Assembly: GCF_022747945.1 (NCBI RefSeq)
Contig: NZ_JALDST010000001.1
Location: 1,798,001-1,862,000, forward strand
From: Micromonospora sp. R77
GTDB taxonomy: Bacteria; Actinomycetota; Actinomycetes; Mycobacteriales; Micromonosporaceae
Length of the DNA: 64,000 nucleotides
Direction: 5' to 3'
Shown: one piece after another, positions 17,867 to 25,421 of the stretch
How the letters are laid out: each line of letters starts with the position of its first letter
How positions within the stretch are numbered: the first letter of the stretch is position 1
Notes under the pieces: model-generated
Told to the model about the DNA's origin: nothing
The model's input: only the letters and a program-made list of their open reading frames with translations
The model's database searches: none
Position numbers and translations under genes: made by a program

Positions 17867-18477
17867 CACGCACCTCGACGGTTCGGTCGGTACAGGTCGA
17901 GTACGCCCCGACTGGGCTCGGCGCCGAGAATATCGCTCTTCCAGTAGCCCTTCATCGCCCACCTGCTGAGCGGGGTGAGCGTGAGCATGCCGCTGCGGGT
18001 GGCGTAGTCCTCGTGCGACCGGTCGACCTTGTAGATCAATTCGACCTGACCCTTCTCGTACGTCACCCCGACGGAGGAGACGGTGGCGAAGCAGCGGGAC
18101 ACGAAACCCGGCTCGCCCCGGACCGCCGCGAGCGCGTCCTCCTCCGTGCGGTACAGCTGTACCGCATAGGTCAACTCGCCACCCCGCAGGTCGATGCGGG
18201 CCAGCCCCCAGTTGCCGGACGACGATTCGTAGACCCATTGGCCGAGTACGGGATGCGCCCAGATCGACAGGAACATCCGCTGCACGACACCGCCGATCAG
18301 GGCGAGGCTGAACGCCGAGAGCAGCACCGCCAGCAGCTTCGACTCACCGTCGTCGAGCGGGATCGCCTGGAGCAGCACGACGTTCAGCACGCTGAAGACA
18401 ACCGCTGCGGTGGCCAGTGCGGCCTGTCGTACGCCGTCGATGTTCCGGTCCCGCAACAGCGGGTGGAGGTAGCGCAT
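17866..18477 (-). CDS. Two-helix membrane protein with beta-rich domain (Cap15-like?)
   Basis: A 203-residue protein with two membrane helices (about 17-39 and 47-69) followed by a beta-rich cytoplasmic domain (73-203). The domain begins HPVLGQWVYESSSGNWG and ends ELIYKVDRS, GMLTLTP, MKGYWKSD and GVLDLYR. This order (G-x-W-x-Y, then L-x-Y, G-x-L, G-x-W, G-x-L-x-L) resembles the S-2TM-beta domain of Cap15-type effectors from CBASS antiphage systems. No cyclic-nucleotide synthase is nearby. Start MRYLHPLL at ATG 18477 follows GAGGGG. It is coupled to tyrA by a one-base overlap. The Cap15 link is a pattern-based guess. Confidence 0.8.
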   Translation of the reverse strand: MRYLHPLLRDRNIDGVRQAALATAAVVFSVLNVVLLQAIPLDDGESKLLAVLLSAFSLALIGGVVQRMFLSIWAHPVLGQWVYESSSGNWGLARIDLRGGELTYAVQLYRTEEDALAAVRGEPGFVSRCFATVSSVGVTYEKGQVELIYKVDRSHEDYATRSGMLTLTPLSRWAMKGYWKSDILGAEPSRGVLDLYRPNRRGA

Positions 18478-18519
18478 CCTCACCCCTCGGCCGCCCGACG
18501 CACGCGGCCCGCATGAGGG

Positions 18520-18547
18520 CGGACCGGAGGTGCAGACTACCGGTCCG
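18520..18547. other. Perfect 8-bp inverted repeat upstream of the membrane-protein gene
   Basis: CGGACCGG (18520-18527) and CCGGTCCG (18540-18547) flank a 12-nt loop between dapC and the two-helix membrane protein. It could be a leader hairpin of the membrane gene, or part of dapC termination. Confidence 0.35.
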
Positions 18548-18577
18548 CAGACCTGCGGCGACACCTCATCCCATCGA

Positions 18578-18602
18578 CGAGGATCACCGCCGGCGGTCCT
18601 CG
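18578..18602 (-). terminator. Hairpin after dapC
   Basis: CGAGG + ACCGCC (18578-18591) pair with GGCGGT + CCTCG (18592-18602), with a 3-nt bulge, 16 nt past the dapC stop on the minus strand. It has no T-run. Confidence 0.45.
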
Positions 18603-18618
18603 GGCGGCAGTACGGAGG

Positions 18619-19728
18619 TCAGGGCTGGGCCAGCCGGCCGGCGACCGCCGCGACGTGTTCGTCGGACTCGGTCAGCGCCACCCGGACGTGCCGGGCGCCG
18701 GCCGGCCCGTAGAAGATCCCGGCGGCGACCAGGATGCCCCGGCGGGCCAGCCAGTCGACGGTCTCCCAGCAGTCCTCGTCGCGGGTCAGCCAGAGATAGA
18801 GCCCGGCCTCGGAGTGCTCGACGGTGAAGCCGGCGCCGGTGAAGGCGGCGTACAACTGCTCGCGGCGGGCCCGGTAGCGCTCCCGCTGGGCGTCGGCGTG
18901 GGCGTCGTCGCCGAGCGCCGCGACCATCGCCGCCTGGACCGGTGCGGGCACGATCATGCCGGCGTGCTTACGGATCTTGAGCAGTTCGGCGACCAGCGCC
19001 GGGTCACCGGCGACGAAGCCGGCCCGGTAGCCGGCGAGGTTGGAGCGCTTGGAGAGCGAGTGCACCGCCAGCACCCCGTCGTACGAGCCGCCGCAGACCT
19101 CGGGCGACAGCACGGAGACGGGCTCGGCGTCCCAGCCGAGCGGCAAATAGCACTCGTCGCTGGCGACGACGGCACCCCGTTCCCGCGCCCAGTCCACCAC
19201 CTTGCGCAGGTGGGTGGCGGGAAGCACCCGGCCGGTCGGGTTGCCGGGCGAGTTGACCCACACCAGGCGTACCCGGGAGCTGGGGCCCACCGCGGTCAGC
19301 GAGTCGCTGCGCACGGTGGTGGCACCGACCAGCCGCGCCCCGTCCTCGTAGGTCGGGTAGGCGATGGACGGCACCACGACGATGTCACCGGGTCCGATGC
19401 CCAGCAGCGTCGGCAGCCAGGCGACCAGTTCCTTGGAACCGATCGTGGGCAGCACGCCGAGACCGTCGACACCCGCACCGCAGGTGCGGGCCACCCAGGC
19501 CGCGATGGCGTCCCGCAGTGCGGGGGTGCCCGCGGTCAGCGGGTAGCCGGGCGCGTTCGACGCGTCGGCGAGCGCCTGCCGGATGACCGGGGGAACCGGG
19601 TCGACCGGCGTGCCCATCGAGAGGTTGATGAGACCGTCCGGGTGCGCCGCGGCCGTCGTGGCCGCGGCGTCCAGGGTGTCCCAGGTGAAGTCGGGCAGCC
19701 GCGACGAGACCGGCGCGGGCCGGTTCAG
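18619..19728 (-). CDS. dapC: Succinyldiaminopimelate transaminase, probable CTG start
   Basis: A 369-residue class I aminotransferase that makes N-succinyl-LL-diaminopimelate in lysine synthesis. Motifs: SPGNPTG (160-166), Asp191 in SDECYLPLG, and the PLP lysine Lys227 in HSLSKRSNLAGYR. No ATG, GTG or TTG lies in frame between the fdxA stop and the conserved LPDFTWDTLD. The best start is CTG 19728, which overlaps the fdxA stop as CTGA and has GGAGAGG 5 nt upstream. Position beside fdxA is classical in actinobacteria. A start farther upstream inside fdxA would add an unlikely extension. Confidence 0.9.
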   Translation of the reverse strand: MNRPAPVSSRLPDFTWDTLDAAATTAAAHPDGLINLSMGTPVDPVPPVIRQALADASNAPGYPLTAGTPALRDAIAAWVARTCGAGVDGLGVLPTIGSKELVAWLPTLLGIGPGDIVVVPSIAYPTYEDGARLVGATTVRSDSLTAVGPSSRVRLVWVNSPGNPTGRVLPATHLRKVVDWARERGAVVASDECYLPLGWDAEPVSVLSPEVCGGSYDGVLAVHSLSKRSNLAGYRAGFVAGDPALVAELLKIRKHAGMIVPAPVQAAMVAALGDDAHADAQRERYRARREQLYAAFTGAGFTVEHSEAGLYLWLTRDEDCWETVDWLARRGILVAAGIFYGPAGARHVRVALTESDEHVAAVAGRLAQP

Positions 19729-20051
19729 TGGCCCTCTCCGCGCGGCGGCTGGGCGGCGACGAACGTCGCGTCCTTCTCCACCTTGCCGATCTTGGAGGCG
19801 CCGCCCGGCGAGCCGAGGTCCTCGAAGAACTCGTAGTTCGCCCCGGTGTAGTCCTTCCACTGCTCCGGGACGTCGTCCTCGTAGAAGATCGCCTCCACCG
19901 GGCAGACCGGCTCACAGGCCCCGCAGTCGACGCACTCGTCGGGGTGGATGTAGAGCATCCGGTTGCCCTCGTAAATGCAGTCGACCGGGCACTCCTCGAT
20001 GCAAGCCTTGTCGAGCACATCCACGCACGGCTCGGCGATGATGTAGGTCAC
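19725..20051 (-). CDS. fdxA: 7Fe ferredoxin
   Basis: A 108-residue ferredoxin with eight visible N-terminal cysteines (9, 17, 21, 25, 40, 43, 46, 50). The spacing CIEECPVDC and CVDCGACEPVCP is typical of [3Fe-4S][4Fe-4S] FdxA. It carries electrons in the cytoplasm. The C-terminal extension of about 50 residues is normal. GTG 20051 (VTYIIAEPCVD) is preferred because GGAGGAG lies 8 nt upstream, rather than the longer ATG form starting MRRRRP. It overlaps dapC at its stop. Confidence 0.94.
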   Translation of the reverse strand: MTYIIAEPCVDVLDKACIEECPVDCIYEGNRMLYIHPDECVDCGACEPVCPVEAIFYEDDVPEQWKDYTGANYEFFEDLGSPGGASKIGKVEKDATFVAAQPPRGEGH

Positions 20052-20073
20052 CGGTCTTCTCCTCCGCAAGACT

Positions 20074-20093
20074 CGTCGCGATCACCCGCGACG
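20074..20093. promoter_or_regulatory. Palindrome in the fdxA/GNAT divergent region
   Basis: CGTCGCG (20074-20080) and CGCGACG (20087-20093) flank ATCACC between the divergent fdxA and GNAT genes. TAGTAT at 20103-20108 is a good -10 candidate for the rightward gene. Operator function is untested. Confidence 0.35.
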
Positions 20094-20130
20094 GTAAGAG
20101 CCTAGTATCTCGCCGGGGAGGGGGTGAATC

Positions 20131-21090
20131 GTGCTCCGACAGCAGGATGTGGGACACCGCATCGTGGTCCGCCGCATTGTGGGGATTCGCGAAGGCCGGC
20201 CGCTCTTCAGCGACGCCCTCGGGGAGCTGGTCGAGCTGAACGAGACCCACATCACCCTGGCCACGGCGCAGGGTCGGTTGCGGGTGCCGGTCGGCGAGGT
20301 GCACCGGGCGAAACGGGTGCCACCGGCCCGCCGGCCGACCGCCGCCGCCGTGGTCGCGCTGGAACTGGCCGCCGACGAGGCCTGGCCGGCACCGGTCCAG
20401 GGCCGCCTCGGCGACTGGCGGCTGCGCAGCGCCGACGGTTGGACCGGCCGGGCCAACTCGGCGCTCCCGGTCGGCGACCCGGACCGCCCGCTGGGCGCCG
20501 CCCTGGACGCCGTCGAGCGCTGGTACGCCGACCGGGGTCAGCCCGCCCTGGTCAACACTCCCCTGCCGCTGGCCGCGCCGGTCGGCGCGGAGCTGGACGC
20601 GCGCGGCTGGGGCGCCCGCCCGCTCACGGCGGTGCAGACCGTCGCGCTCGCCGCACTCCCGCCGGCCCCGACCGACCGCGCCGGCCTACCGCCGGTCGAG
20701 CTGGTCACCGCGCCGTCGGACGCCTGGCTCGCCGTCGCCGCCGGGCGCAAGGGTGGCCTCCCGGCCGCCGCCCGACACGTCCTGACCGCCGTGGACCGGC
20801 TCCGTTTCGCCCAGGTGTACGCCGACGGCGAGCTGCTCGCCATCGGCCGCGGCACGGTCACCGGCGACGGACGCTGGCTGGGTCTCGCCCTGATCGAGGT
20901 GGCCCCGCAGGTGCGTCGGCAGGGTCTCGCCGGCCGGGTGATCCGGTCCCTGGTCGACTGGGGCGCGGCGGAGGGGGCCAGCCACGCCTTCCTCCAGGTC
21001 GAGCAGCGCAACACCCCGGCCGTGTCCCTCTACCGGAAGCTGGGTTTCACCACCCACCACACCTACCTGACCCGGGTCGCCCCGCACTGA
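20131..21090 (+). CDS. GNAT-family N-acetyltransferase
   Basis: A 319-residue protein. The C-terminal third carries the GNAT acetyl-CoA motif (VAPQVRRQGLAGRVIRSL) and the family ending LQVEQRNTPAVSLYRKLGF. The N-terminal part (1-60) looks like a small beta-barrel (IVVRRIVG, VELNETHITLATAQGRLRVP). GTG 20131 follows a GGGGAGGGGG site. It should acetylate an amine, but the substrate is unknown. A divergent position next to fdxA and dapC is shared with mycobacteria in my memory. Family assignment is firm; role is open. Confidence 0.88.
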   Translation: MLRQQDVGHRIVVRRIVGIREGRPLFSDALGELVELNETHITLATAQGRLRVPVGEVHRAKRVPPARRPTAAAVVALELAADEAWPAPVQGRLGDWRLRSADGWTGRANSALPVGDPDRPLGAALDAVERWYADRGQPALVNTPLPLAAPVGAELDARGWGARPLTAVQTVALAALPPAPTDRAGLPPVELVTAPSDAWLAVAAGRKGGLPAAARHVLTAVDRLRFAQVYADGELLAIGRGTVTGDGRWLGLALIEVAPQVRRQGLAGRVIRSLVDWGAAEGASHAFLQVEQRNTPAVSLYRKLGFTTHHTYLTRVAPH

Positions 21091-21097
21091 CTGACGG

Positions 21098-21168
21098 CTC
21101 ATGATCGTCTGCTGTGCAGCGCACCCGTCACCGGCGTGTCGTCACCGTCAACAGCAGACGATCATGAG
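21098..21168. terminator. Long palindrome between convergent genes
   Basis: CTCATGATCGTCTGCTGT (21098-21115) and its exact complement (21151-21168) form a perfect 18-bp stem around a 35-nt loop. It separates the GNAT gene from the convergent membrane-protein gene and is likely a two-way terminator or a dispersed repeat. It shares the ATGATC core with the 55-nt elements but not their length. Confidence 0.65.
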
Positions 21169-21187
21169 GCCGCGGCGCCAGCCGCGG

Positions 21188-21652
21188 TCAGCGGCGGACC
21201 ACCTTGCGGGGCCTGGCGGCCTTGAGCTGGGCGTAGCGCTTGAGCTGCTGGGAGCGGTGGTCGAGGCCCAGCGCGGTGAGGACGAGGTAGCCGACCAGTA
21301 CGCCGGCGGCGGTGGCGGCCAGATAGAGCCAGATCTGGGCGAAGAAGAGCCCGGCACCACCGGCGAACGGGTTCTGGCCGACCAGCAGCGGCGCGACGAA
21401 CACGGTCAGCGCGAGCGCCACGGCCACCGCGACGACCAGGTCGGTGGACCACCGGGCGACCGGGCGGTCCCGGCCCCAGCGGAACGCCACCACGGCGAGG
21501 ATCAGCCCGATGACCAGGAACATCACCAACGAGACCCGGTCGGCGGCGGTGTCGTCCTGGTCGAAGCCGAGCTTGATCACCAGCCGGGCCAGCACGTTGA
21601 CCACGAACAGCGCCCCCGCGAGCACGCCCACCGCGCGCCACCGCTGGCTCAT
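21188..21652 (-). CDS. Membrane protein, four predicted helices
   Basis: A 154-residue hypothetical protein. Hydrophobic stretches lie at about 6-27, 42-60, 69-90 and 103-128, followed by a basic tail (LKRYAQLKAARPRKVVRR). ATG 21652 has GGAGGTG 5-6 nt upstream. It probably follows mshB and another membrane gene in one transcript. A TAGATA hexamer in the 80-nt gap might give it its own promoter. I do not recognise a functional family. Confidence 0.78.
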   Translation of the reverse strand: MSQRWRAVGVLAGALFVVNVLARLVIKLGFDQDDTAADRVSLVMFLVIGLILAVVAFRWGRDRPVARWSTDLVVAVAVALALTVFVAPLLVGQNPFAGGAGLFFAQIWLYLAATAAGVLVGYLVLTALGLDHRSQQLKRYAQLKAARPRKVVRR

Positions 21653-21733
21653 CGCACACCTCCCGCCGTACCGCCCGCCGGGGCGGCGGGTCCTCTGGCA
21701 GGAATATCTACCACTGCGGCCTGGGTGGCGTCA

Positions 21734-22180
21734 TCACCCGTCGTGGTGGACCGGTGGCGCGAGCATCTGCCGGAAGCCCATCACCGCGAAGGTCATCGCA
21801 CCGGCGACGATCATGGCGAGACCGACCCAGTTGTCGCCGGAGAGCAGCAGGTCCCCCTCGGTGGTGCGGACCGACGCCACCGCCATCAGCACGAACCAGG
21901 GCAGCGCCGGCAGCACCACCGACCAGCGGCGGCCCACCGCCTCGTGGGCGAACCAGCTCAGCGCGATGCCCGCCCCGATCGCCACCAGCACCGACACCCC
22001 GATCAGCTGCCCGCCCACCCGGACGGTGGCCAGCAGCAGCTCCAGCACCGCCGAGAGCAGGCCGGCGACGACCGCGATCACCCCGCCGGCCAGCCGCAGG
22101 GCGAGGTCGAGCCCGCGCCGGGGGCGCGGCGGCGCGGTGGGCTCCTGGCCGGGCAGGACCGACATGGGGGCGGCGGTCAC
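21734..22180 (-). CDS. Small membrane protein after mshB
   Basis: A 148-residue hypothetical with about four hydrophobic segments ([71 protein letters not shown]). GTG 22180 overlaps the mshB stop as GTGA, so coupled translation is likely. ATG 22165 (MSVLPGQ) is an alternative. Small membrane proteins beside mshB are also found in mycobacteria. Function is not known. Confidence 0.75.
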   Translation of the reverse strand: MTAAPMSVLPGQEPTAPPRPRRGLDLALRLAGGVIAVVAGLLSAVLELLLATVRVGGQLIGVSVLVAIGAGIALSWFAHEAVGRRWSVVLPALPWFVLMAVASVRTTEGDLLLSGDNWVGLAMIVAGAMTFAVMGFRQMLAPPVHHDG

Positions 22181-23094
22181 CGGCGGCCGGCCGCGACGAC
22201 CGGGGACCGGTCCGGCCCGTCGTCCAGCGCCAGGCCCGCGAAGAGGTCGTCCTCCCAGCGGTACGGGCCGACGCCCGGGCCCTTCTCGCCGACCGCCAGG
22301 GTGAAGTACTCCACGCCCATGAACTCGGCGCCGAAGTTGCCGGCGATCGAATAGAGCCAGGAGTTGGCGGGGATCTGCGTGGCGTGTGCCCGCATCGCCG
22401 CCTCCTTCGCGGCGTGCTGGTCGGTGGCGTCGATCCGGGCGGCGATCTCCGGGTCGGGCGTACCGAAGGGCAGCTCGTCGACGTCGTCGATGCCGGCGAA
22501 GGGGTTGTCCGAGGACTCCTCGAAGTGGCTCATGCCGGCCTCCAGCACGCTGCGCGGCATGGCCGTCCAGTAGACCTTGGCCGGGGCGACGCCCTCCGGG
22601 CCGGCCAGCTCCACCGCCCGCATCGCCACCCGGTGCGCCTGGATGTGGTCCGGGTGGCCGTAGAAGCCGTTCGGGTCGTACGTGATCATGACCTGGGGGC
22701 AGACCTCGCGCATGATCTCCACCAGCTGCCCGGCGGCGGAGTCGAGGTCGGCCTGCCAGAACGCCCGGGGGTGCTCGTTGGTGGCCAGCCCCATCATGCC
22801 CGAGTCGCGGTAGCGGCCCGCGCCGCCGAGGAAGCGGTGGTCGGTGACGCCGAGCGCGGCGCACGCGGCGGCCAGCTCGCCGATCCGGTAGCCGCCGAGC
22901 TGGTCGGCCTCGGCCGCGGCGAGCCGGGCCAGCTCGGGCACGTGGATCTCGCCCTCCTCGCCCAGCGTGCAGGTCACCAGCGTGACGTGGGCACCGGCGG
23001 CGGCGTAGTGGGCCATCGTCGCGCCGGTGCCGATCGACTCGTCGTCGGGGTGCGCGTGGACCAGCAGCAGGCGGCGGTCGGGCAGCGTCGTCAC
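22177..23094 (-). CDS. mshB: GlcNAc-Ins deacetylase of mycothiol synthesis
   Basis: A 305-residue LmbE/PIG-L zinc deacetylase. It removes acetyl from 1-D-myo-inosityl-2-acetamido-2-deoxy-glucopyranoside in the mycothiol pathway. Zinc motifs are AHPDDE (14-19) and GHPDH (146-150), both as in MshB. Length fits. GTG 23094 is chosen because TAGAGT ends exactly 7 nt before it (leaderless-type); a GTG at 23103 would overlap that hexamer. The related mycothiol-conjugate amidase Mca is the main alternative. The membrane-protein neighbours favour MshB. Confidence 0.87.
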   Translation of the reverse strand: MTTLPDRRLLLVHAHPDDESIGTGATMAHYAAAGAHVTLVTCTLGEEGEIHVPELARLAAAEADQLGGYRIGELAAACAALGVTDHRFLGGAGRYRDSGMMGLATNEHPRAFWQADLDSAAGQLVEIMREVCPQVMITYDPNGFYGHPDHIQAHRVAMRAVELAGPEGVAPAKVYWTAMPRSVLEAGMSHFEESSDNPFAGIDDVDELPFGTPDPEIAARIDATDQHAAKEAAMRAHATQIPANSWLYSIAGNFGAEFMGVEYFTLAVGEKGPGVGPYRWEDDLFAGLALDDGPDRSPVVAAGRR

Positions 23095-23189
23095 GACCGT
23101 CACTCTAACCGGCGGTCCCGCCCGAGCGAGGTTCACGCGTCCGCTCAGGTCGGCCACATCACGCCCGACGCGCGCCTACGATCCGAAGC

Positions 23190-25334
23190 GTGGACTTTCC
23201 CGAGCTGGCCGCCCGTACCCGTCGGTTCAGCCACGGGGCGCCGCGCGCCGTCTCCGTGACCGACGACGGTTCCCGGGTGATCTTCCTGCGCTCGGCCGGA
23301 CCGGAGGACCCGGCCGACGCCCTCTGGCTGCTCGACGTCGACTCCGGCGAGGAACGCCTGGTCGCCGACCCGGCGACCCTGCTCGGCGCCGCGAGCGACC
23401 CGGCCGCCCTCGCGCCCGGCGAGCGGGCCCTGCGGGAACGCCTGCGGCTCAGCGCCGCCGGCATCGGCTCGTACGCCCTGGACGCGGCCGGCCGGGTCGC
23501 GGCGTTCGCCCTCGCGGGGCGGCTGTTCCGGGCCGACCTGGTGCACGGGGACGTGATCGAGGTGGCCACCGTCGGCCCGGTGATCGATCCGCGGCCCGAC
23601 CCGACCGGCGAGCGGCTGGCGTACGTCACCGACGTCGCCGAGGGCGTCCGCCGGGGCCAGCTGCGGGTGGTCGAGCCCGACGGCACCGACAACCTGCTCG
23701 CCGGCGAGGACAGCGGGGTGACCTGGGGGCTGGCCGAGCACATCGCGGCCGAGGAGTTCGGCCGGTTCCGGGGCTACTGGTGGGCGCCGGACGGACGCTC
23801 GGTGCTGGCCGCCCGGGTCGACGAGTCCCGGCTGCCGCGCTGGTACCTGCACGACCCGGCCGACCCGGCGAGCCCGCCGACCACCGTCGCGTACCCGGTG
23901 GCGGGCGGTCCGAACGCGGAGGTCAGCCTGCACCTGCTCGACCTCGACGACGGCTGGGTCGACGTGCACTGGGACCGGGAGACCTACCCCTACCTGACCT
24001 CGGTGGACTGGGCGGACGGCGGCCCGCTGATCACCGTGCTGCGCCGCTCCCAGCAGCACGGGCTGGTGCTCGCGGTGGACCCGCGTACCGGCGAGACGCA
24101 GGTGCACGCCGAGCTGGCCGACCCGCGCTGGGTGGAGCCCATCCCCGGCACGCCGGCCCACCTGGCGGACGGTCGGGTGCTGGTCGGCGGCGAGCTGGCC
24201 CACGACGGGTACGACGCCCGCTGCCTCTTCGCCGACGGCACGCTGCTCACCCCGCCGTCGCTCTACGTACGCCGGGTGGTGGGCCGGCTGCCGGCAGGGC
24301 CGAACGGGCCGGCGGACCTGCTGGTCGAGGCGAGCGAGGGGGAGCCCAGCCAGCGGCACCTCTACCGGGTCCGGACGGCGATCGGCGCCGGGGTGGACGC
24401 CCGGCGGATGAGCGGCGACCCGGGCTGGCACACCGCCGCGATCGGCGGCGCCACGCTGGTGGTGGGGAGCGCCTCGCTGGACCACCCGGGCACCCGCTGG
24501 TCGGTCTGGCACCACGACCGGGAGGTGGCCCAGCTCCGCTCGTTCGCCGCGAACCCGCCGTACGCGCCGCGGCCGATGCTGGTGCGGGTGACCGACCGGC
24601 GACTGCCGACCGCCGTGCTCTATCCGACCGACCACCTCAAGGGCACCCGGTTGCCGGTGCTGCTGGACGTCTACGGCGGCCCGGGGCACCAGGAGGTGGT
24701 CGCCGCCCGGGCGGCCTGGCTGGAGCGGCAGTGGTGGGCCGAGGCCGGCTTCGCGGTGGTGACGGTCGACAACCGGGGCACCCCCGGGGTGGCGCCGTCG
24801 TTCGAGAAGGCGGTCCACCGGCGGCTCGCCGACGTGATCCTCGCCGACCAGGTGGACGCGCTGACCGCGCTCGCCGACAAGCATCCCGACCTGGACCTGG
24901 CGCGGGTGGCCGTGCGGGGCTGGTCGTTCGGCGGCTGGCTGGCCGGGCTGGCGGTGCTGCGGCACCCGGAGCTGTTCCGCTGCGCGATCGTCGGCGCACC
25001 GGTCACCGACTGGACCTTGTACGACACGGCGTACACCGAGCGCTATCTGGGCCTGCCGGACGACGGGATGGACGTGTACGCGCACCACTCGCTGGTGGAG
25101 CTGGCCGCCGAGCCGGTCGGTGCGGCGGACCAGGCCAGGCCGATGCTGCTGGTGCACGGCCTGGTGGACGACAACGTGGTGGCCGCGCACACCCTGCGGC
25201 TGTCGGCGGCGCTGCTGGGCGCCGGCCGCCCGCACGCGGTGCTGCCGCTGACCGGGGCGACCCACATGGCCGCCGGCGGCACGGCGGAACGCCTGCTCCG
25301 CCTGGAACTCGACTTCCTCCGCACCCACCTGTAA
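23190..25334 (+). CDS. S9-family prolyl oligopeptidase (dipeptidyl-peptidase IV-like)
   Basis: A 714-residue cytoplasmic serine peptidase. The N-terminal part (about 1-440) has beta-propeller-like repeats. The C-terminal alpha/beta-hydrolase domain contains VYGGPGHQ, the nucleophile elbow GWSFGGW (Ser near 578), HGLVDDNVV (Asp near 658) and GATHMA (His near 691). It would cleave dipeptides or oligopeptides, typically after proline or alanine. GTG 23190 follows TACGAT by 7 nt, supporting a leaderless start. The divergent mshB promoter lies in the same 95-nt gap. No signal peptide is visible. Confidence 0.93.
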   Translation: MDFPELAARTRRFSHGAPRAVSVTDDGSRVIFLRSAGPEDPADALWLLDVDSGEERLVADPATLLGAASDPAALAPGERALRERLRLSAAGIGSYALDAAGRVAAFALAGRLFRADLVHGDVIEVATVGPVIDPRPDPTGERLAYVTDVAEGVRRGQLRVVEPDGTDNLLAGEDSGVTWGLAEHIAAEEFGRFRGYWWAPDGRSVLAARVDESRLPRWYLHDPADPASPPTTVAYPVAGGPNAEVSLHLLDLDDGWVDVHWDRETYPYLTSVDWADGGPLITVLRRSQQHGLVLAVDPRTGETQVHAELADPRWVEPIPGTPAHLADGRVLVGGELAHDGYDARCLFADGTLLTPPSLYVRRVVGRLPAGPNGPADLLVEASEGEPSQRHLYRVRTAIGAGVDARRMSGDPGWHTAAIGGATLVVGSASLDHPGTRWSVWHHDREVAQLRSFAANPPYAPRPMLVRVTDRRLPTAVLYPTDHLKGTRLPVLLDVYGGPGHQEVVAARAAWLERQWWAEAGFAVVTVDNRGTPGVAPSFEKAVHRRLADVILADQVDALTALADKHPDLDLARVAVRGWSFGGWLAGLAVLRHPELFRCAIVGAPVTDWTLYDTAYTERYLGLPDDGMDVYAHHSLVELAAEPVGAADQARPMLLVHGLVDDNVVAAHTLRLSAALLGAGRPHAVLPLTGATHMAAGGTAERLLRLELDFLRTHL

Positions 25335-25336
25335 GG

Positions 25337-25411
25337 AGGGGCCCCTTCTTAACGCCTACGGTATAGCAGGGGCCCCTTCTCAACGCCTGGCGTTAAGAAG
25401 GGGCCCCTGCT
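25337..25411. repeat. GGGGCCCC repeat forming a large hairpin between convergent genes
   Basis: AGGGGCCCCTTCTTAACGCC (25337-25356) is repeated with one change at 25368-25387 and then inverted at 25389-25408. The second and third units pair over 23 positions (25365-25387 with 25389-25411, one mismatch) in a nearly loop-free hairpin. It starts just after the S9 peptidase stop and ends near the oppA stop, so it can terminate both. Confidence 0.75.
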
Positions 25412-25421
25412 TCACGGGCGG

